Below, one piece after another: positions 16,534 through 26,901 of a stretch of 64,000 bases of DNA. The first letter of the stretch is position 1; every line of letters begins with the position of its first letter. Origin of the DNA: Hyphomicrobiaceae bacterium. Its GTDB lineage: Bacteria; Pseudomonadota; Alphaproteobacteria; Rhizobiales; Hyphomicrobiaceae. A program made the translations under genes and the position numbers. The stretch is from assembly GCA_022844225.1 (NCBI GenBank), contig JALHMC010000003.1:62001-126000 (forward strand), written 5' to 3'. Below the pieces are notes generated by a model. The model was not told the DNA's origin. It was given only the letters and a program-made list of their open reading frames with translations, and ran no database searches.

Positions 16534-18195
16534 ATGTCTCAGGCTGGCGTCAGCGCAAACCGTCTCGAGCTGCTGCAGATTGCGGACGCAGTCGCACGTG
16601 AGAAGACGATCGATCGAAAGATCGTCATCCAGGCGATGGAGGACGCAATCCAGAAGGCTGCCAAGCAGCGCTACGGTCAGGAGAACGACATTCGCTGCTC
16701 GATTGATCCGCGCACCGGAGAGACGCGCCTGACTCGCGTCGTCACGGTCGCCGATCCGGTCGAGAACGAAAGCCAGCAGATGTCCGTGGAGGACGCTCGC
16801 CGCAAAAAGCCTGACGCGGTCGTAGGCGACACGTTCACCGAGACGCTGCCGCCGCTCGATTTCGGGCGCGTGGCTGCTCAGAATGCGAAGCAGGTAATCT
16901 TCCAGAAGGTTCGCGAGGCCGAACGCGATCGCCAACATGCCGAGTTCAAGGATCGCATCGGCGAAATCGTCAACGGCACCGTCAAGCGGGTCGAATACGG
17001 CAACGTGATCGTCGATCTGGCTCGCGCCGAAGGCATCATTCGACGTGACGAGATGATCCCGCGCGAAAACGTGCGCCTTGGCGATCGTGTCCGTGCCTTC
17101 ATCTACGATGTGCGCCGCGAGCAGCGTGGCCCTCAGATCTTCCTCTCCCGGGCGCGGCCCGAGTTCATGATGAAGCTGTTCGCCATGGAGGTGCCCGAGA
17201 TCTACGACGGCATCGTCGAGATCAAGTCCTGCGCCCGTGATCCCGGTTCCCGCGCCAAGATCGCCGTGATTTCCAAGGACAGCTCCGTGGATCCGGTCGG
17301 CGCCTGCGTCGGTATGCGCGGCCAGCGCGTCCAAGCCGTGGTCAACGAGCTTCAGGGCGAGAAGATCGACATCATCCAGTGGAACGACGACGCCGCGAGC
17401 TTCATCGTCAATGCGCTGGCGCCAGCCGAGGTCTCAAAGGTCGTGCTCGACGAGGATTCCAATCGCATCGAGGTCGTCGTTGACGAGCGCCAGCTCTCGC
17501 TTGCGATCGGACGCCGTGGCCAGAACGTGCGCCTCGCCTCGCAGCTCACCGGCTGGGACATCGACATCCTCACCGACACCGAGGAGAGCGAGCGGCGTAC
17601 GAAAGAGTTCACCGAGCGCACGCAGATGTTCATGGAGAAGCTCGATTGTGACGAGCTGATCGCGCAGTTGCTTGCCACCGAGGGTTTCTCGTCCGTCGAA
17701 GAAGTCGCCTTCGTGGATAGCTCCGAGATTGCCCAGATCGAAGGCTTCACCGAGGAATCGGCTGCCGCCATCCAAAGCCAGGCTCAAGAGTATCTGGCCC
17801 GCATCGAAGCTGAGCGCGACCGGCGCCGGCGCGAACTCGGTGTGGCCGACGAGGTTGCGCAAGTGCCCGGCATCACCTCTGCGATGATGGTTGCCCTCGG
17901 CGAAAACGGCGTCAAGACGGTCGAAGATCTTGCCGATTGTTCGACCGACGATCTGATCGGGTGGACCGAGCGGAAAAAGGAGAAGGACGCCGAGTCCATC
18001 CGCCACAAGGGGTTCCTTGAGGGCCTCGAAGTCGGACGCCCAGAGGCCGAGGATCTGATTCTGTCCGCGCGAATCGCGGCCGGCTGGATCACGGCCGAGG
18101 ACTTGGCTCAGCCCGAGTCGGAGGATTCCGCCGAGGGCGAGGTTGGGGATGAAGGCGAGCAGGCGGGCGATAACGCCGCCCCGGCTCAGGTTTGA
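16534..18195 (+). CDS. nusA: Transcription termination/antitermination protein NusA
   Basis: This 553-residue protein binds RNA polymerase and nascent RNA and modulates pausing, termination and antitermination. The ATG at 16534 has AGGAAGG 10 bases upstream, so the longer frame from 16357 is rejected. Domains in order are the N-terminal polymerase-binding domain (residues 1-130), S1 (about 135-205, beginning [18 protein letters not shown]), two KH domains (about 230-345, with [14 protein letters not shown] and [13 protein letters not shown]), and two C-terminal helix-hairpin-helix acidic repeats (residues 370-510). The end is a short acidic tail. The length is greater than E. coli NusA (495). 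Confidence 0.97.
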   Translation: MSQAGVSANRLELLQIADAVAREKTIDRKIVIQAMEDAIQKAAKQRYGQENDIRCSIDPRTGETRLTRVVTVADPVENESQQMSVEDARRKKPDAVVGDTFTETLPPLDFGRVAAQNAKQVIFQKVREAERDRQHAEFKDRIGEIVNGTVKRVEYGNVIVDLARAEGIIRRDEMIPRENVRLGDRVRAFIYDVRREQRGPQIFLSRARPEFMMKLFAMEVPEIYDGIVEIKSCARDPGSRAKIAVISKDSSVDPVGACVGMRGQRVQAVVNELQGEKIDIIQWNDDAASFIVNALAPAEVSKVVLDEDSNRIEVVVDERQLSLAIGRRGQNVRLASQLTGWDIDILTDTEESERRTKEFTERTQMFMEKLDCDELIAQLLATEGFSSVEEVAFVDSSEIAQIEGFTEESAAAIQSQAQEYLARIEAERDRRRRELGVADEVAQVPGITSAMMVALGENGVKTVEDLADCSTDDLIGWTERKKEKDAESIRHKGFLEGLEVGRPEAEDLILSARIAAGWITAEDLAQPESEDSAEGEVGDEGEQAGDNAAPAQV

Positions 18196-18223
18196 CGATG
18201 TTGTACGGAGCGGAACAGCACGA

Positions 18224-18955
18224 ATGGGTGACCTGGAGCCAGTGCACGTTGAGGTGGAGGACGCGACCGGCGGAACGCCGGAGCGGACTTGCGCCGTCAC
18301 GCGTGCCAAGCTCACCCCCGAAGAGCTGATCCGCTTCGTTCGCGCCCCGGACGGTACCATCACGCCCGATCTCGCCCATCGCCTCCCGGGACGTGGCGTC
18401 TGGGTCACTGCCCAGAGTGCGGTCGTCGCTGAGGCCGCCGCGCGCAACGCCTTCGCGCGGAGCTTGAAGAAACCGGTCCTCATACCCGACGACTTGGCCG
18501 GTCTGGTCGAGAAACTGCTTGCCGCCCGTTGTATTCAGGCGCTTGCGATCGCAAATAAGTCGGGATTGGTCGTGGCCGGTTTCGCCAAGGTCGAGTCCGC
18601 CATTGCAGCCGGACGCATCGCCGCTCTCGTGCACGCGTCCGAGGCTTCCGCGGATGGTAGCGGTAAGTTGGACGGCCGCCTTCGCGCGATAACGGCGTTG
18701 AAAGGTTTAGCCGTGCGGGCGTCGACTTCCGACACACAGCCAGCCACGTCGCGGGGGGTCGCAGCGGGTCCGCGTCTGCCGGAAATCGTAACGGATCTCG
18801 CCGGACATGAATTGAGCTTGGCCTTGGGCCGCGAGAATGTGGTACATGCTGCGGTGATCAAAGGCGGCGCCGCGCAATATTTTCTGACCGAGGTCCAGCG
18901 CCTCAGGCGTTACCGATCGAGCACTTCCGCTGCCGCTGGCAGCCGCCCCGCGTAA
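18224..18955 (+). CDS. YlxR-family RNA-binding protein fused to an L7Ae-like domain
   Basis: This 243-residue protein joins two RNA-binding domains. Residues about 15-95 match YlxR/DUF448, with [19 protein letters not shown], and [10 protein letters not shown] followed by NAFARSLKK. Residues about 105-200 match the L7Ae/L30e family, with [19 protein letters not shown] and then ALVHASEAS. The YlxR-L7Ae fusion between nusA and infB is typical of alphaproteobacteria. In other bacteria these are separate small genes in the same operon. The ATG at 18224 follows GGAGCGG. The C-terminal 45 residues are low in complexity. A role in ribosome biogenesis or nucleoid-linked regulation is inferred from the family only. 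Confidence 0.88.
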   Translation: MGDLEPVHVEVEDATGGTPERTCAVTRAKLTPEELIRFVRAPDGTITPDLAHRLPGRGVWVTAQSAVVAEAAARNAFARSLKKPVLIPDDLAGLVEKLLAARCIQALAIANKSGLVVAGFAKVESAIAAGRIAALVHASEASADGSGKLDGRLRAITALKGLAVRASTSDTQPATSRGVAAGPRLPEIVTDLAGHELSLALGRENVVHAAVIKGGAAQYFLTEVQRLRRYRSSTSAAAGSRPA

Positions 18956-18974
18956 GATCCAACACGGAACAGGT

Positions 18975-21656
18975 ATGACCGAAACCAAGGAAACCGACCG
19001 TCGACAAGGTGCCCGCAAACCGGTGAGCACGCAGCGCACCGAGCAGTCCGGTCACGTCCAGCAGAACTTCAGCCACGGGCGCAAAAACGTGGTTGTGGTC
19101 GAGCGCAAGAAGGTGCGCACGATCAACGTGCCCGGGAAGGACGGCGCATCCGGTGGTGCCGCTGGCGCGCCGGGCCGTGCCGGGGCTGGGGCGCAGCGTG
19201 GAGCCGGGCCTGGACGCGGCGGTCTTTCCGTCGGCGAGGTCGACAAACGTGCACAGGCCGTCCTGCTCGAGCGAAAGCGGCAGGAAGAGGAGGCCAAGCA
19301 GCGTGCTGTCGAGGCCGAGCAGCGGCGTATTGCCGAAGAGGCCGAGGCCGAGGCGCGTCGTCTCGAGGACGAGGCGCGGCGCAAAGATGAAGAAGAAGCC
19401 GCGCGGATCGAGGCCGAGCGTATCGCCGCTGGCGGAGCGCCCGCTGCGCCGAAACCGTCCGAGGCTCCTGCCGCACCATCGCAGGCGACACCGGCCACGG
19501 CGGAGCGTGCCGGGTCGTCAGCGCCAGCCGGCGCGCGCCCGTCAACGGGTGCGCCCGCCCGCGATGCGCGACGCGATGCGTCCGCACCCGCCGCCCGGGG
19601 CAAGGAGAATGTACCGCCACCCGCAAAGACGGTGACCGGCGTTCCCGCCTCCACCACGGTCGCGCGTCGTCGCGCCATTGAGGAGGAAGAGGAGGAGGCC
19701 GCCAAGCGCGGTAAGGCCGGTGGTCCTGGCGTCAAGGCGCCGCGCGCGCCCGTCAAGACCGACGATCGCCGTGAGCGCGGTCGACTGACTGTCGACAAGC
19801 TCCTGAACGACGAGCAGCGTGAGCGCTCGCTCGCCTCTCTGCGCCGTAAGCGCGAGCGCGATCAGCGCCGCGCAAGCGGCATTGCGCAGGTTCGCGAGAA
19901 GATCGTGCGCGAGGTGACCATTCCTGAAGTCATCACGATTCAGGAACTCGCCAACCGCATGTCGGAGAAGGCCGTTGATGTGATCCGCCTGCTGATGAAG
20001 CAGGGTGCGATGCACACTATCAACGACGTGATCGACACCGATACGGCCGAGCTGATCGTGACGGAGTTCGGCCATACGCCAAAGCGTGTTTCCGAGGCGG
20101 ACGTCGAGGAAGGTTTCATCCGGACCAAGGATACCGACGAGCACCTGGAGCCGCGCGCCCCGGTCGTCACCATCATGGGACACGTCGACCACGGCAAGAC
20201 GTCACTGCTCGACGCCATCCGCGAGGCCAACGTGGCCTCCGGCGAGGCTGGCGGTATCACTCAGCACATCGGCGCCTACCAGGTCGTCAAGGATGGCAAC
20301 GCGATCACATTCATCGACACGCCGGGCCACGAGGCGTTCACCGCCATGCGTGCGCGCGGCGCCAAGGTGACCGACATCGTCGTGCTGGTCGTGGCAGCCG
20401 ATGACGGCGTGATGCCGCAAACGATCGAAGCGATCAATCACGCCAAGGCTGCCGGCGTGCCGATCATCGTCGCGATCAACAAGATGGATAAGCCCGGTGC
20501 CGATCCCACGCGGGTGCGCACCGATCTGCTCCAGCACGAGATCGTCGTCGAAAGCATGGGCGGCGAGACCATCGACGTGCCGGTGTCGGCGCTGAAGCGG
20601 ACCGGTCTCGACAATCTGCTCGAGGCGATCAATCTGCAAGCCGAGGTGCTCGAACTCAAAGCCAACCCCGAGCGCTCGGCGGAAGGCTTCGTCATCGAGG
20701 CCAAGCTCGAGCGCGGTCGCGGCCCCGTCGGGACGCTGCTCGTGCAACGCGGCACGCTCCATATCGGCGACATCATCGTTGCCGGCTCGGCCTGGGGTCG
20801 CGTTCGCGCCCTCATCAACGAGCAAGGCAAGAACGTCGTTTCGGCCGGCCCGTCGGTTCCGGTCGAGGTGCTGGGTTTCGACTCGGCGCCGGAGGCCGGC
20901 GATCAGTGTGCCGTCGTCGAGAACGAGGCCCGGGCCCGCGAAATCACCGACTATCGCGTCAGAAAGCGGCGTGAAGCGCTGGGCTCGGCGGGTACCGCTC
21001 GCACGCTCGAAGGCATGATGCAGCAGCTCAAGGAAGCTGGCCGCAAGGAGTTCCCGCTGGTCATCAAGGGTGACGTGCAGGGCTCCATCGAAGCCATCCT
21101 CGGCTCGCTTGCCAAGGTCGGCAACGACGAGGTCATGGCTCGCATCGTCCATTCCGGCGTGGGTCAGGTCACGGAGTCGGACGTCTCGCTGGCGCAAGCC
21201 TCGAAGGCGATCATTCTCGGGTTCAATGTGCGTGCGAACGTACAGGCCAAGCAGTCCGCCGACAGCCTCGGCATCGAGATCCGTTACTATTCGATCATCT
21301 ACGATCTGGTGGATCAGGTGAAGGCGGCCATGTCCGGCCTGCTCGCACCGACGACCAAGGAAAACTTCCTCGGCTACGCCAGCATCAAGAAGGTGTTCGA
21401 CATCTCGAAGCAGGGCAAAGTCGCCGGTTGCCTCGTCACCGAGGGCAAGGTCGAGCGCGGCGCCAAGGTACGCCTGCTCCGCGACAAGACCGTCATTCAC
21501 GAAGGTACGCTTTCGATCCTCAAGCGCTTCAAGGACGACGTAAAGGAGGTTCCCGTCGGCCAGGAGTGCGGCATGGCTTTCGCCAACTACCAGGATATCC
21601 GCGAGGGCGACGAGATCGAGTGCTTCCAGGTGGAGACGATTGCGCGTTCGCTGTGA
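18975..21656 (+). CDS. infB: Translation initiation factor IF-2
   Basis: This 893-residue GTPase places initiator tRNA on the 30S subunit and promotes subunit joining. The first 300 residues are the long, charged, Ala/Glu/Arg-rich region of proteobacterial IF-2, including a helical stretch of mostly Glu, Ala and Arg. The IF2_N domain follows ([20 protein letters not shown]). The G domain then starts with GHVDHGKTS near residue 402, followed by DTPGHEAF and the specificity motif NKMD. Beta-barrel domains and the C-terminal fMet-tRNA-binding domain complete the protein. It starts 19 bp after the YlxR stop, within the same operon. Confidence 0.97.
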   Translation: MTETKETDRRQGARKPVSTQRTEQSGHVQQNFSHGRKNVVVVERKKVRTINVPGKDGASGGAAGAPGRAGAGAQRGAGPGRGGLSVGEVDKRAQAVLLERKRQEEEAKQRAVEAEQRRIAEEAEAEARRLEDEARRKDEEEAARIEAERIAAGGAPAAPKPSEAPAAPSQATPATAERAGSSAPAGARPSTGAPARDARRDASAPAARGKENVPPPAKTVTGVPASTTVARRRAIEEEEEEAAKRGKAGGPGVKAPRAPVKTDDRRERGRLTVDKLLNDEQRERSLASLRRKRERDQRRASGIAQVREKIVREVTIPEVITIQELANRMSEKAVDVIRLLMKQGAMHTINDVIDTDTAELIVTEFGHTPKRVSEADVEEGFIRTKDTDEHLEPRAPVVTIMGHVDHGKTSLLDAIREANVASGEAGGITQHIGAYQVVKDGNAITFIDTPGHEAFTAMRARGAKVTDIVVLVVAADDGVMPQTIEAINHAKAAGVPIIVAINKMDKPGADPTRVRTDLLQHEIVVESMGGETIDVPVSALKRTGLDNLLEAINLQAEVLELKANPERSAEGFVIEAKLERGRGPVGTLLVQRGTLHIGDIIVAGSAWGRVRALINEQGKNVVSAGPSVPVEVLGFDSAPEAGDQCAVVENEARAREITDYRVRKRREALGSAGTARTLEGMMQQLKEAGRKEFPLVIKGDVQGSIEAILGSLAKVGNDEVMARIVHSGVGQVTESDVSLAQASKAIILGFNVRANVQAKQSADSLGIEIRYYSIIYDLVDQVKAAMSGLLAPTTKENFLGYASIKKVFDISKQGKVAGCLVTEGKVERGAKVRLLRDKTVIHEGTLSILKRFKDDVKEVPVGQECGMAFANYQDIREGDEIECFQVETIARSL

Positions 21657-21666
21657 GGCTTCGTCA

Positions 21667-22179
21667 ATGGCGCCACCCTATGCGGTACGCCGGTTCGAGA
21701 TTGGGGAGGCGGCTCTGCTCCGGCAGATCCGCCTCCTTGCTTTAATGGACACGCCAGAGGCCTTCGGAATGGGCTATGCGCAAGATGAGGCACGCTCGAT
21801 CGAAAGCTGGCAGCAGTGGCTCGTCACTCATCCGTCCTTCGGTGCCTTCGTTGGCTCAGAGCCGCGTGGCATGGCGTCCTTTTTCCGCCAGACCGCAGCC
21901 AATCTGGTGCACCGCGGCTCGCTCGTTGCCATGTACGTCGCGCCCGACTTGCGCGGCACCGGCGCCGCAGCGGCCATCGTCGAGGCCGTCCTGGCCCACG
22001 CCTCCACGCTGGTCGAGCAGGTCCATCTTTCGGTCAACGCCGACAATCATCGCGCCGTCAGATTCTATCGCCGCATGGGTTTCCTCGAGTACGGCCGTGA
22101 GCCCGCTGGCCTGCGCCATGCCGGCATCGACCACGACGTGCTCCTGATGGTGCGGGCCACATCTCCTAAATCGGGTTGA
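21667..22179 (+). CDS. GNAT-family N-acetyltransferase
   Basis: This 170-residue protein has the GNAT fold. The ATG at 21667 lies 10 bp after the infB stop and follows GTGAGG, so it is probably cotranscribed and coupled to infB. Motif A is MYVAPDLRGTGAAAAIVEAV, which supplies the RxxGxG/A pyrophosphate loop for acetyl-CoA. Motif B is near VNADNHRAVRFYRRMGF. The substrate, either a protein amino terminus or a small amine, cannot be told. RimI-type enzymes acetylate ribosomal proteins, and the position between infB and rbfA makes a translation-related target conceivable, but that is inference. Confidence 0.88.
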   Translation: MAPPYAVRRFEIGEAALLRQIRLLALMDTPEAFGMGYAQDEARSIESWQQWLVTHPSFGAFVGSEPRGMASFFRQTAANLVHRGSLVAMYVAPDLRGTGAAAAIVEAVLAHASTLVEQVHLSVNADNHRAVRFYRRMGFLEYGREPAGLRHAGIDHDVLLMVRATSPKSG

Positions 22180-22287
22180 CGCGACGTCCTAACGGCGCGA
22201 TGAAGCGCCCTCCCATGAACGCCCCCGCGCGATCCGGCCGGCTCCTCGCAGAGGAGTTCAATCGCGCCACCAACAAGAGGCTGCTCC

Positions 22288-22309
22288 GGTTCGACCCCGG
22301 GGCTGAACC
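22288..22309 (+). promoter_or_regulatory. Hairpin at the rbfA ribosome-binding site
   Basis: GGTTCG (22288-22293) pairs with TGAACC (22304-22309), one GU included. After one mismatch, CC pairs with GG around a CCGG loop. The hairpin ends 5 bases before the rbfA ATG and contains the only G-rich candidate Shine-Dalgarno sequence (22299-22302). It could limit rbfA translation. Confidence 0.35.
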
Positions 22310-22314
22310 ACACA

Positions 22315-22731
22315 ATGCCAAAACGTAGCGCACGTGCCGGCGCAGGTCCGGCAGCGGGTCCGACACAACGCCAGCTCCGCGTCGGTGAATTGATTCGTCA
22401 TAAGATCGCCGACATGCTTGCGCGACACGACATCCACGATGACGTGCTTTCCAAGCATGTCATCTCCATCCCCGAGGTTCGCATGTCGCCCGACCTCAAG
22501 CTCGGAACCGTCTACGTGATGCCACTCGGCGGACAGGACGTGAAACCGGTGCTCGATGCGCTCGATCGCAACAAGCGCTACATCCGCGGCGAGGTCGCGC
22601 ACGCCATCAACTTGAAATACGCGCCCGACCTCCGTTTTCGCTTCGACGCGACCTTCGACGAGGGGGCCCGCATCGATGCGCTGCTTGCGAGTCCGAAGGT
22701 CAAGCAGGACACGGGCAAGACGGAGGAGTGA
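22315..22731 (+). CDS. rbfA: Ribosome-binding factor A
   Basis: This 138-residue protein has the KH-like RbfA fold and assists late 30S maturation of the 16S rRNA 5' domain. It is a cold-shock protein in E. coli. Visible family patterns are [17 protein letters not shown] at the N-terminus, [19 protein letters not shown] in the middle, and [21 protein letters not shown] near the end. It lies between the GNAT gene and truB, in the standard infB-rbfA-truB order. The 135-bp gap before it contains a hairpin touching its ribosome-binding site. Confidence 0.95.
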   Translation: MPKRSARAGAGPAAGPTQRQLRVGELIRHKIADMLARHDIHDDVLSKHVISIPEVRMSPDLKLGTVYVMPLGGQDVKPVLDALDRNKRYIRGEVAHAINLKYAPDLRFRFDATFDEGARIDALLASPKVKQDTGKTEE

Positions 22732-22809
22732 GCAAGGAGGAGCGAGAAAAGAGAGCGCGCTCCTCACAACTCGGTTCCCCACTTCTCTTCACTCATTCCT
22801 CGGGCAAAA

Positions 22810-23736
22810 ATGTCACGACGCAAAAAAGGCAACCCGATCAACGGTTGGGTCATTCTCGATAAGCCCGTGGGTATGACGTCCACCCAGGCTGTCGGCAAGG
22901 TGCGTTGGCTGTTCCAGGCCCAAAAGGCCGGCCACGCCGGCACGCTCGACCCACTAGCAACAGGTGTCCTTCCGATTGCTCTTGGCGAGGCGACCAAGAC
23001 GGTCCCTTACGCCGTCGATGGCGTGAAAGCCTATGAGTTCACCGTACGCTGGGGCGCCGAGACCGATACCGACGATGCCGAGGGGCGCGTCATGGAGACG
23101 TCCGACAGTCGCCCCACCGCTGGCGAGATCGAGAGCATTCTGCCTGACTTCCACGGCGAAATCCTCCAGACGCCTCCGCAGTTCTCCGCGATCAAGATCC
23201 AGGGGGAGCGCGCCTATGATCTCGCCCGCTCAGGCGAGACGGTGAAACTCGAGCCGCGGCCCGTGATGATTGAACGGCTCGATCTGGTTGCCATGCCCGA
23301 TGCCGCCACGAGCGTCTTCGAGGCGGAATGCGGTCGCGGCACGTATGTTCGAGCGCTCGCCCGTGACATGGGCCGCCGCCTGGGCTGTCTCGGTCACGTT
23401 ACGCAACTTCGCCGAACCCGGGTTGCGGCCTTTTCCGCCGACAATGCCGTGACCATTGCCGACCTGGAGGCCGCCCACGACGCGGACGATGGCGGCGCCG
23501 CGCTGGCGGGTTATCTGCAACCCATCGAGTTGGCTCTGTCCGATCTCATCGAGATCAGTGTCAGCCCGCAAGATGCGGCCCGACTTGCTCGAGGTCAGTC
23601 CGTTCTGATGCGGGGCCGCGATGCACCGATGACGACGGGGGAAGCCTTTGCCGTCTGCAAGGGCACGCTCATTGCCTTGTGCGAGATGGACAAAGGCGAG
23701 ATCGTTCCGGTCCGGGTATTCAGTTACCGCTTGTGA
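22810..23736 (+). CDS. truB: tRNA pseudouridine(55) synthase
   Basis: This 308-residue enzyme converts uridine 55 in the T-loop of tRNA to pseudouridine. It begins [20 protein letters not shown], which holds the family KP motif. The catalytic aspartate is Asp47 in [12 protein letters not shown]. The [12 protein letters not shown] and [18 protein letters not shown] blocks are also intact. The C-terminal part from about residue 250 resembles the PUA-like tail of TruB. It starts 78 bp after rbfA and belongs to the same operon. rpsO follows after 205 bp, with a possible internal promoter. Confidence 0.96.
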   Translation: MSRRKKGNPINGWVILDKPVGMTSTQAVGKVRWLFQAQKAGHAGTLDPLATGVLPIALGEATKTVPYAVDGVKAYEFTVRWGAETDTDDAEGRVMETSDSRPTAGEIESILPDFHGEILQTPPQFSAIKIQGERAYDLARSGETVKLEPRPVMIERLDLVAMPDAATSVFEAECGRGTYVRALARDMGRRLGCLGHVTQLRRTRVAAFSADNAVTIADLEAAHDADDGGAALAGYLQPIELALSDLIEISVSPQDAARLARGQSVLMRGRDAPMTTGEAFAVCKGTLIALCEMDKGEIVPVRVFSYRL

Positions 23737-23793
23737 GATGGTGTCGAGTTGCGGGCGGGCACGTTTTCCCCTCGCCGGAACGCGTCATTCGTG

Positions 23794-23799
23794 TATAAG
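23794..23799 (+). promoter_or_regulatory. Possible -10 element for rpsO
   Basis: TATAAG preceded by TG two bases earlier looks like an extended -10 box, 142 bases before rpsO. There is no good -35 box at 17 bases, so this is tentative. rpsO commonly has its own promoter and a long leader used for autoregulation by S15. Confidence 0.3.
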
Positions 23800-23941
23800 C
23801 GGGCCAGCGCGTGGTCCTGCTCGCAGGTCACGCCGCTCGCGACCCTGCTGGACGACATCCCGGCTGTGGCCGCACCGAAAGCCGATTTGCCGTTGGGGCA
23901 TCTGGGCTTCCGAGCCTCAAAGACAAAACAGGAGCAACCCG

Positions 23942-24211
23942 ATGTCGCTCACCGTTGAACGCAAGAGTCAGATCGTCAAGGATTTCGCCGGCAAGGAAGG
24001 GGACACCGGTTCACCGGAGGTCCAGATCGCACTCCTCACCGAGCGCATCAATGGTTTGTCCGAGCACTTCAAGATGCACAAGAAGGACAATCACTCGCGC
24101 CGCGGCCTGCTGAAAATGGTCAGCAAGCGCCGGCAACTGCTGGATTACGTCAAGGCCAAGGACGAGGCCCGCTATCAGAAAATCATCGAGCGTCTCGAAT
24201 TGCGCCGCTAA
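23942..24211 (+). CDS. rpsO: 30S ribosomal protein S15
   Basis: This 89-residue protein is the standard length for S15. The ATG at 23942 follows AGGAG. Conserved segments include [21 protein letters not shown], then [19 protein letters not shown] and the C-terminal helix [14 protein letters not shown]15 binds the central domain of 16S rRNA and bridge helices. It directly precedes pnp, as in most proteobacteria. A hairpin (CCCAC/GTGGG, 24237-24250) lies between the two genes, where RNase processing is known in E. coli. Confidence 0.97.
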   Translation: MSLTVERKSQIVKDFAGKEGDTGSPEVQIALLTERINGLSEHFKMHKKDNHSRRGLLKMVSKRRQLLDYVKAKDEARYQKIIERLELRR

Positions 24212-24382
24212 CGCGGCTCGTCGGGGCTGTCATTACCCCACTAAGGTGGGCTCGCAGACATAGCTCGAGTTCGGATGCGCCGGCTCCCACGGGGAGGCTC
24301 GCGGCGCATTCGCCATTTGGCCGGTCCAATCAATTCCAGGACCCGCCAGCCGACACTGAACGCTGAGAGACCGAGAAGAGCG

Positions 24383-26779
24383 ATGTTCGAAATTCACACG
24401 GAAGAGATCGAGTGGGGCGGCCGCAAGCTGCGCTTCGAGTCCGGCCGCATGGCCCGGCAGGCGGATGCTTCCGTCCTTTGCCAGTATGGCGAGACGAGCG
24501 TTCTCGCCACCGTTGTGGCGGCAAAGAGCGCCAAACCGGGAATCGATTTTTTCCCGCTGACGGTCAACTATCAGGAGAAGACCTACGCGGCCGGCAAAAT
24601 TCCGGGCGGTTTTTTCAAGCGTGAAGGGCGCCCCTCCGAGAAGGAGACGCTGACCTCGCGCCTGATCGACCGGCCGATCCGCCCGCTGTTCGTCGAGGGC
24701 TTCAAGAACGAGACGCAGGTGGTCATCACGGTTCTCTCCTTCGACATGGAGAATGACCCGGATATCGTCGGCATGGTCGCCGCCTCGGCCGCGCTGACGC
24801 TCTCAGGCCTGCCGTTCCTCGGTCCCATCGGCGCGTCCCGCGTCGGCGTCGTCAACAACGAGCTGGTCCTGAACCCGCTCATGGACGAAATGGCCAACAG
24901 CACCCTCGACCTCGTCATCGCTGGCACTGCCGATGCGGTCATGATGGTCGAGTCGGAAGCCAAGGAGCTTTCCGAGGAGCGCATGCTCGAGGCCGTCGTC
25001 TTCGGCCAGCGTGGTTTCCAGCCCGTCATCAACGCTATCATACGCCTCGCCGAAAAGTGCGCCAAGGAGCCGTGGAGCTTCCAGCCCACCGATTCCAGCG
25101 ATCTCAAGGGTCGTATGAAGGACCTGATCGGCGCCGATCTCTCCGCCGCCTTCCAGACGGCTGAGAAGCAGAAGCGCCACGAGCTCGTCGACGCTGCCAA
25201 GAAAAAGGCGTTCGAGGCCCTTCTCCCGGCTGATGCGAATGCCGAGCAGCAGGTCAAGATGGCCGGCGTATTCAAGGCTCTCGAGGCCGATGTGGTCCGC
25301 GGCGACATCATCCGCACCGGGCGTCGCATCGACGGTCGCGATCTGGTCTCGGTTCGCCCGATCACGTCGCAGATTCAAGTGCTGCCTCGTACCCATGGCT
25401 CGGCGCTGTTCACCCGCGGCGAGACGCAGGCCCTCGTGGTTGCAACCCTGGGCACGGGCGACGATGAGCAGTTCATTGATGCACTGGAAGGCACTCGCAA
25501 GGAGCGCTTCCTCCTCCACTACAACTTCCCCCCATACTCTGTTGGCGAAACTGGCCGCATGGGCTCGCCCGGCCGCCGCGAGATCGGTCACGGCAAGCTC
25601 GCGTGGCGCGCAGTTCGCCCACTGCTCCCCGAGCAGGCCGAGTTCCCCTACACGATCCGCGTCGTCTCCGAGATCACCGAGTCGAATGGGTCGTCCTCCA
25701 TGGCCACCGTCTGCGGTGCCTCGCTCGCCATGATGGATGCCGGTGTGCCTCTCAAGTCGCCCGTCGCCGGTATTGCCATGGGCCTGATCAAGGAAGGCAA
25801 CGACTTTGCGGTCCTGTCCGACATCCTCGGCGACGAGGATCATCTGGGTGACATGGACTTCAAGGTCGCAGGCACCGAGCGCGGTGTCACAGCGCTTCAG
25901 ATGGACATCAAGATCACCGGTATTACCGAGGAGATCATGAAGGTCGCGTTGGAGCAGGCTCACCGGGGTCGTCTGCACATCCTTGGCGAGATGTCGAAGT
26001 CCATCAATGCGGCGCGGGCCGAGTTGGGCGAGCATGCCCCGCGGATCGAGACGATCAAAATTCCGGTCGACAAGATCCGTGAGGTAATCGGTTCCGGCGG
26101 CTCCGTCATCCGCGAGATCGTGGCTGAATCCGGGGCCAAGATCGACATCCAGGACGATGGCACCGTCAAGATCGCCTCGGCCCGGCGCGAGTCGATCGAG
26201 GCCGCTCTGAAGCGTATCCGTGGCATCACGACCGAGCCCGAGATCGGCCAGATCTACAAGGGCAAGGTCGTCAAGATCATGGAGTTCGGCGCCTTCGTGA
26301 ACTTCTTCGGCGCCAAGGACGGTCTCGTGCACATCTCGCAGCTGACGCAGGGCCGGCCGGCCACCGTCGGTGAGGTCGTCAAGGAAGGCCAGGAGGTCTA
26401 CGTCAAGCTCCTCGGCTTCGACGATCGCGGCAAGGTGCGACTGTCGATGAAGATCATCGATCAGGCGACCGGCAAAGAGATCCCCGGCGCGGTGGACGAT
26501 GATCGCGGCGGTAGCGGTGGTGGTGGCGGCGGTGGCGGTGGCGGTTTCCGCGGTCGTGATCGTGGCGGCGACCGTGGGGGTGACCGCGGCGGCGATCGTG
26601 GGCCACCTCGTGATCGCGATCGCGGCGGCGACGGCGATCGTGGTGGCGATCGCGGACCTCCTCGCGCAGCCGCGCCCGACTTCCTCGGCGGAGGCGAGTT
26701 CCAGGAAGGTGGCGATCGGCGCCCTCAGCGTCGCGAGCGTCCCGAGCGCAAGGAGCGCAAGGAGCCCGACTGGGATTGA
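24383..26779 (+). CDS. pnp: Polyribonucleotide nucleotidyltransferase with Gly/Arg-rich tail
   Basis: This 798-residue enzyme degrades RNA 3' to 5' by phosphorolysis and is part of the RNA degradosome in many bacteria. The ATG at 24383 gives the usual N-terminus [12 protein letters not shown], so the extra 36 residues from 24275 are rejected. Two RNase PH domains, the linking helical domain, a KH domain (about 555-615, with [15 protein letters not shown]) and an S1 domain (about 625-695, with [15 protein letters not shown]) are all present. From about residue 708 there is an unusual tail of poly-Gly followed by repeated RGGD units and PP-R segments. E. coli PNPase ends shortly after S1 at 711 residues. 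The tail may bind RNA or partner proteins. Confidence 0.96.
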   Translation: MFEIHTEEIEWGGRKLRFESGRMARQADASVLCQYGETSVLATVVAAKSAKPGIDFFPLTVNYQEKTYAAGKIPGGFFKREGRPSEKETLTSRLIDRPIRPLFVEGFKNETQVVITVLSFDMENDPDIVGMVAASAALTLSGLPFLGPIGASRVGVVNNELVLNPLMDEMANSTLDLVIAGTADAVMMVESEAKELSEERMLEAVVFGQRGFQPVINAIIRLAEKCAKEPWSFQPTDSSDLKGRMKDLIGADLSAAFQTAEKQKRHELVDAAKKKAFEALLPADANAEQQVKMAGVFKALEADVVRGDIIRTGRRIDGRDLVSVRPITSQIQVLPRTHGSALFTRGETQALVVATLGTGDDEQFIDALEGTRKERFLLHYNFPPYSVGETGRMGSPGRREIGHGKLAWRAVRPLLPEQAEFPYTIRVVSEITESNGSSSMATVCGASLAMMDAGVPLKSPVAGIAMGLIKEGNDFAVLSDILGDEDHLGDMDFKVAGTERGVTALQMDIKITGITEEIMKVALEQAHRGRLHILGEMSKSINAARAELGEHAPRIETIKIPVDKIREVIGSGGSVIREIVAESGAKIDIQDDGTVKIASARRESIEAALKRIRGITTEPEIGQIYKGKVVKIMEFGAFVNFFGAKDGLVHISQLTQGRPATVGEVVKEGQEVYVKLLGFDDRGKVRLSMKIIDQATGKEIPGAVDDDRGGSGGGGGGGGGGFRGRDRGGDRGGDRGGDRGPPRDRDRGGDGDRGGDRGPPRAAAPDFLGGGEFQEGGDRRPQRRERPERKERKEPDWD
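26506..26664 (+). repeat. Low-complexity repeat encoding the Gly/Arg/Asp tail of PNPase
   Basis: The DNA is a run of GGC/GGT codons followed by imperfect tandem 12-base units of the type CGTGGCGGCGAC and CGCGGCGGCGAT, encoding RGGD repeats. The copies differ at third positions, so it is an old, selected repeat rather than a recent slippage product. Confidence 0.7.
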
Positions 26780-26796
26780 TCGTGCCGGCCGAGGGC

Positions 26797-26814
26797 GTTC
26801 CGGCGCCCCGGAAC
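26797..26814 (+). terminator. Hairpin after pnp (no T tract)
   Basis: GTTCCGG and CCGGAAC form a perfect 7-bp stem with a 4-base loop, 18 bases after the pnp stop. There is no T tract, so it may be a 3'-end stabilising or Rho-assisted structure rather than an intrinsic terminator. Confidence 0.35.
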
Positions 26815-26901
26815 CGTCGTGAAGCGTGACGAGCGTGACAGAGGCCGCTGGCGAAATCCGGCGGCCTCGTCGTGACAGGGGCCGGGTCGAGGGACGGCGT
26901 C

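Noticed and set aside
22281-22309. tRNA T-arm-like sequence GGTTCGA
   Set aside because: The surrounding bases cannot form a cloverleaf, and no acceptor stem or anticodon arm is present.
26512-26556. Microsatellite-like GGC/GGT run as a recent repeat expansion
   Set aside because: It is in frame, followed by diverged RGGD codons with third-position changes, so it is better explained as a selected protein tail.
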